Shown here: piece by piece, positions 63,089-64,000 of the stretch
Numbering within the stretch: position 1 is the stretch's first letter
Layout of the letters: each line of letters starts with the position of its first letter
Source: Chondrilla cf. caribensis
Lineage: Eukaryota > Porifera > Demospongiae > Chondrillida > Chondrillidae
DNA length: 64,000 nucleotides
NCBI GenBank assembly: GCA_964020155.1
Contig: OZ026564.1
Span: 3,659,723 to 3,723,722 of the forward strand
Reading direction: 5' to 3'
Notes under the pieces: generated by a model
Database searches by the model: none
What the model was told of the DNA's origin: nothing
The model's input: the letters and a program-made list of their open reading frames with translations, nothing else
Made by a program: the position numbers and the translations under genes

Positions 63089-63859
63089 CCATAGCTTAAT
63101 GATGATTGCAGATTCTCTTCATGGACCTTGGGGATTCATCCAAGTTAGTCAGTATCACTCAGTGCGCACCAAATATTTCACAGGCTTCTATTAAATTATG
63201 GATCAGACAATACACAACCATGCATGTGACTGTATAGGATGTATTGACATGTTGAGAATTGGATTACACATGTAGTGACTACAGTTGTGATAAATCTCGC
63301 TCAACTTATACCTACGGTAAATAACAACATTTCGAGCATAATGATAATTGATATCAATATTGCAAGTAAACGTTCCTCAACGTACAACCGGACAAGAAAA
63401 CAACTGATCATTCACATCACGATATCACATCTTTTCTTGCTGGAATTCCAAACCCTGGCTACTCGCCTAATTTTAAATAACCAATCCTACCTTGCCAGAT
63501 CTTCCATATTCGTACACAAGAACTCTTATGTATGTATGCATGGTCTATTGTTCTGATAAATACTGTCATACAACAGCCAGGAAAACATGAGGGCGCCAGC
63601 GCATTTGCAAGTGACCAAAGTTACCATTCCCATTTTATTTCGGAATTCGAAATTTTCACCCACACACGTGCGCGATCCAGTGTTCATTTTATACAGTCAT
63701 TGACAAATGTATACTTTATAGCATCATTCCATAGATACAATGCTTATTACACACTGGAACACTACGAAGGCTTCAGCATAGTGCAAATTACAAAAATACA
63801 ATTATAATCACATTGCAAAATTTTACAATGATCTACTGTTTCTGCAGTGAGTCCAAAGG
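63089..63859. other. Spacer and 3' flank of S16
   Basis: No gene is seen up to 63,670. From there the sequence duplicates the S15 3' flank. Confidence 0.5.
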
Positions 63860-64000
63860 CTAGTCCTGTTGGATGGAGGGAGGGGGGCTTTCATTGTTTT
63901 CTTGCAGTTGGTCCATCACAACCAAACCTGGACCAACAGTAGTGTCCACTTTGATCACACTGTCACCACTGAGGTAGTTGATCTGTACCTCTCCTTCTCG
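63860..64000 (-). CDS. S16: C-terminal tail of a further SRCR-TM gene (partial)
   Basis: The minus-strand frame of 47 codons includes EGEVQINYLSGDSVIKVDTT and VVMDQLQENNESPPPSIQQD before TAG at 63,860. It aligns with the S15 tail (EGEVQINYHSGDSGQIGVDT) but has a different, longer C-terminus. The rest of the gene lies right of the window, so the receptor array continues there. Confidence 0.75.
   Translation of the reverse strand, partial: REGEVQINYLSGDSVIKVDTTVGPGLVVMDQLQENNESPPPSIQQD

Overview
The window reads as AT-rich genomic DNA of an animal with short introns, most likely a sponge (demosponge). It carries a dense array of single-pass membrane receptors with scavenger receptor cysteine-rich (SRCR) domains, plus an intronless RING/TRAF-type zinc-finger gene, MITEs, a LINE fragment, a tRNA-derived SINE and many CA/TG microsatellites. 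The taxon is inferred from gene content, not proven. Introns are clearly eukaryotic (GT..AG), and there is no operon structure, CRISPR array or bacterial signal.

Region 1 (1-32,500) is a minus-strand array of one gene type. Each copy has four exons: signal peptide, SRCR-a, SRCR-b, and transmembrane plus Pro/Gln-rich tail, joined by phase-1 introns. I rebuilt the exons from splice sites. Copies S1, S3, S6, S9 and S10 are intact and give 449, 382, 381, 481 and 458 codons before the stop. S2 has a frameshifted tail and no recognisable signal exon, and S8 has one in-frame TAG. S0b, S4, S5 and S7 are clear pseudogenes, and S0 runs off the left edge. Large direct duplications link the copies (about 1.1-3.3 kb with 13.9-16.3 kb; 16.6-20.9 kb with 22.6-27.2 kb; 26.5-29.4 kb with 29.6-32.5 kb). 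The tails are built from 39-bp coding repeats, and several end in a PPPY motif that could bind WW-domain proteins.

Region 2 (33,195-34,511) holds the only convincing plus-strand gene: a RING finger followed by about five TRAF-type zinc fingers and a divergent MATH-like C-terminus.

Region 3 (35,100-64,000) holds a second, more varied set of minus-strand SRCR-TM genes. S11 has one SRCR and S12 two. S13 and S14 have two each and S15 has five. The tail end of S16 enters at the right edge. A 5.3-kb satellite of about 210-bp units (41.8-47.1 kb), each with a strong palindrome, lies between S12 and S13. A 24-bp minisatellite fills the last intron of S12 and appears to include its splice donor. The right end has a degraded Ulp1/C48-like plus PHD-finger gene.

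Together the window looks like a birth-and-death receptor locus. Ectodomain exons duplicate and recombine in modules of matching phase, while the cytoplasmic tails change quickly in length and sorting motifs. Ligands and signalling partners cannot be read from the sequence. The TRAF-like gene may or may not be functionally related.
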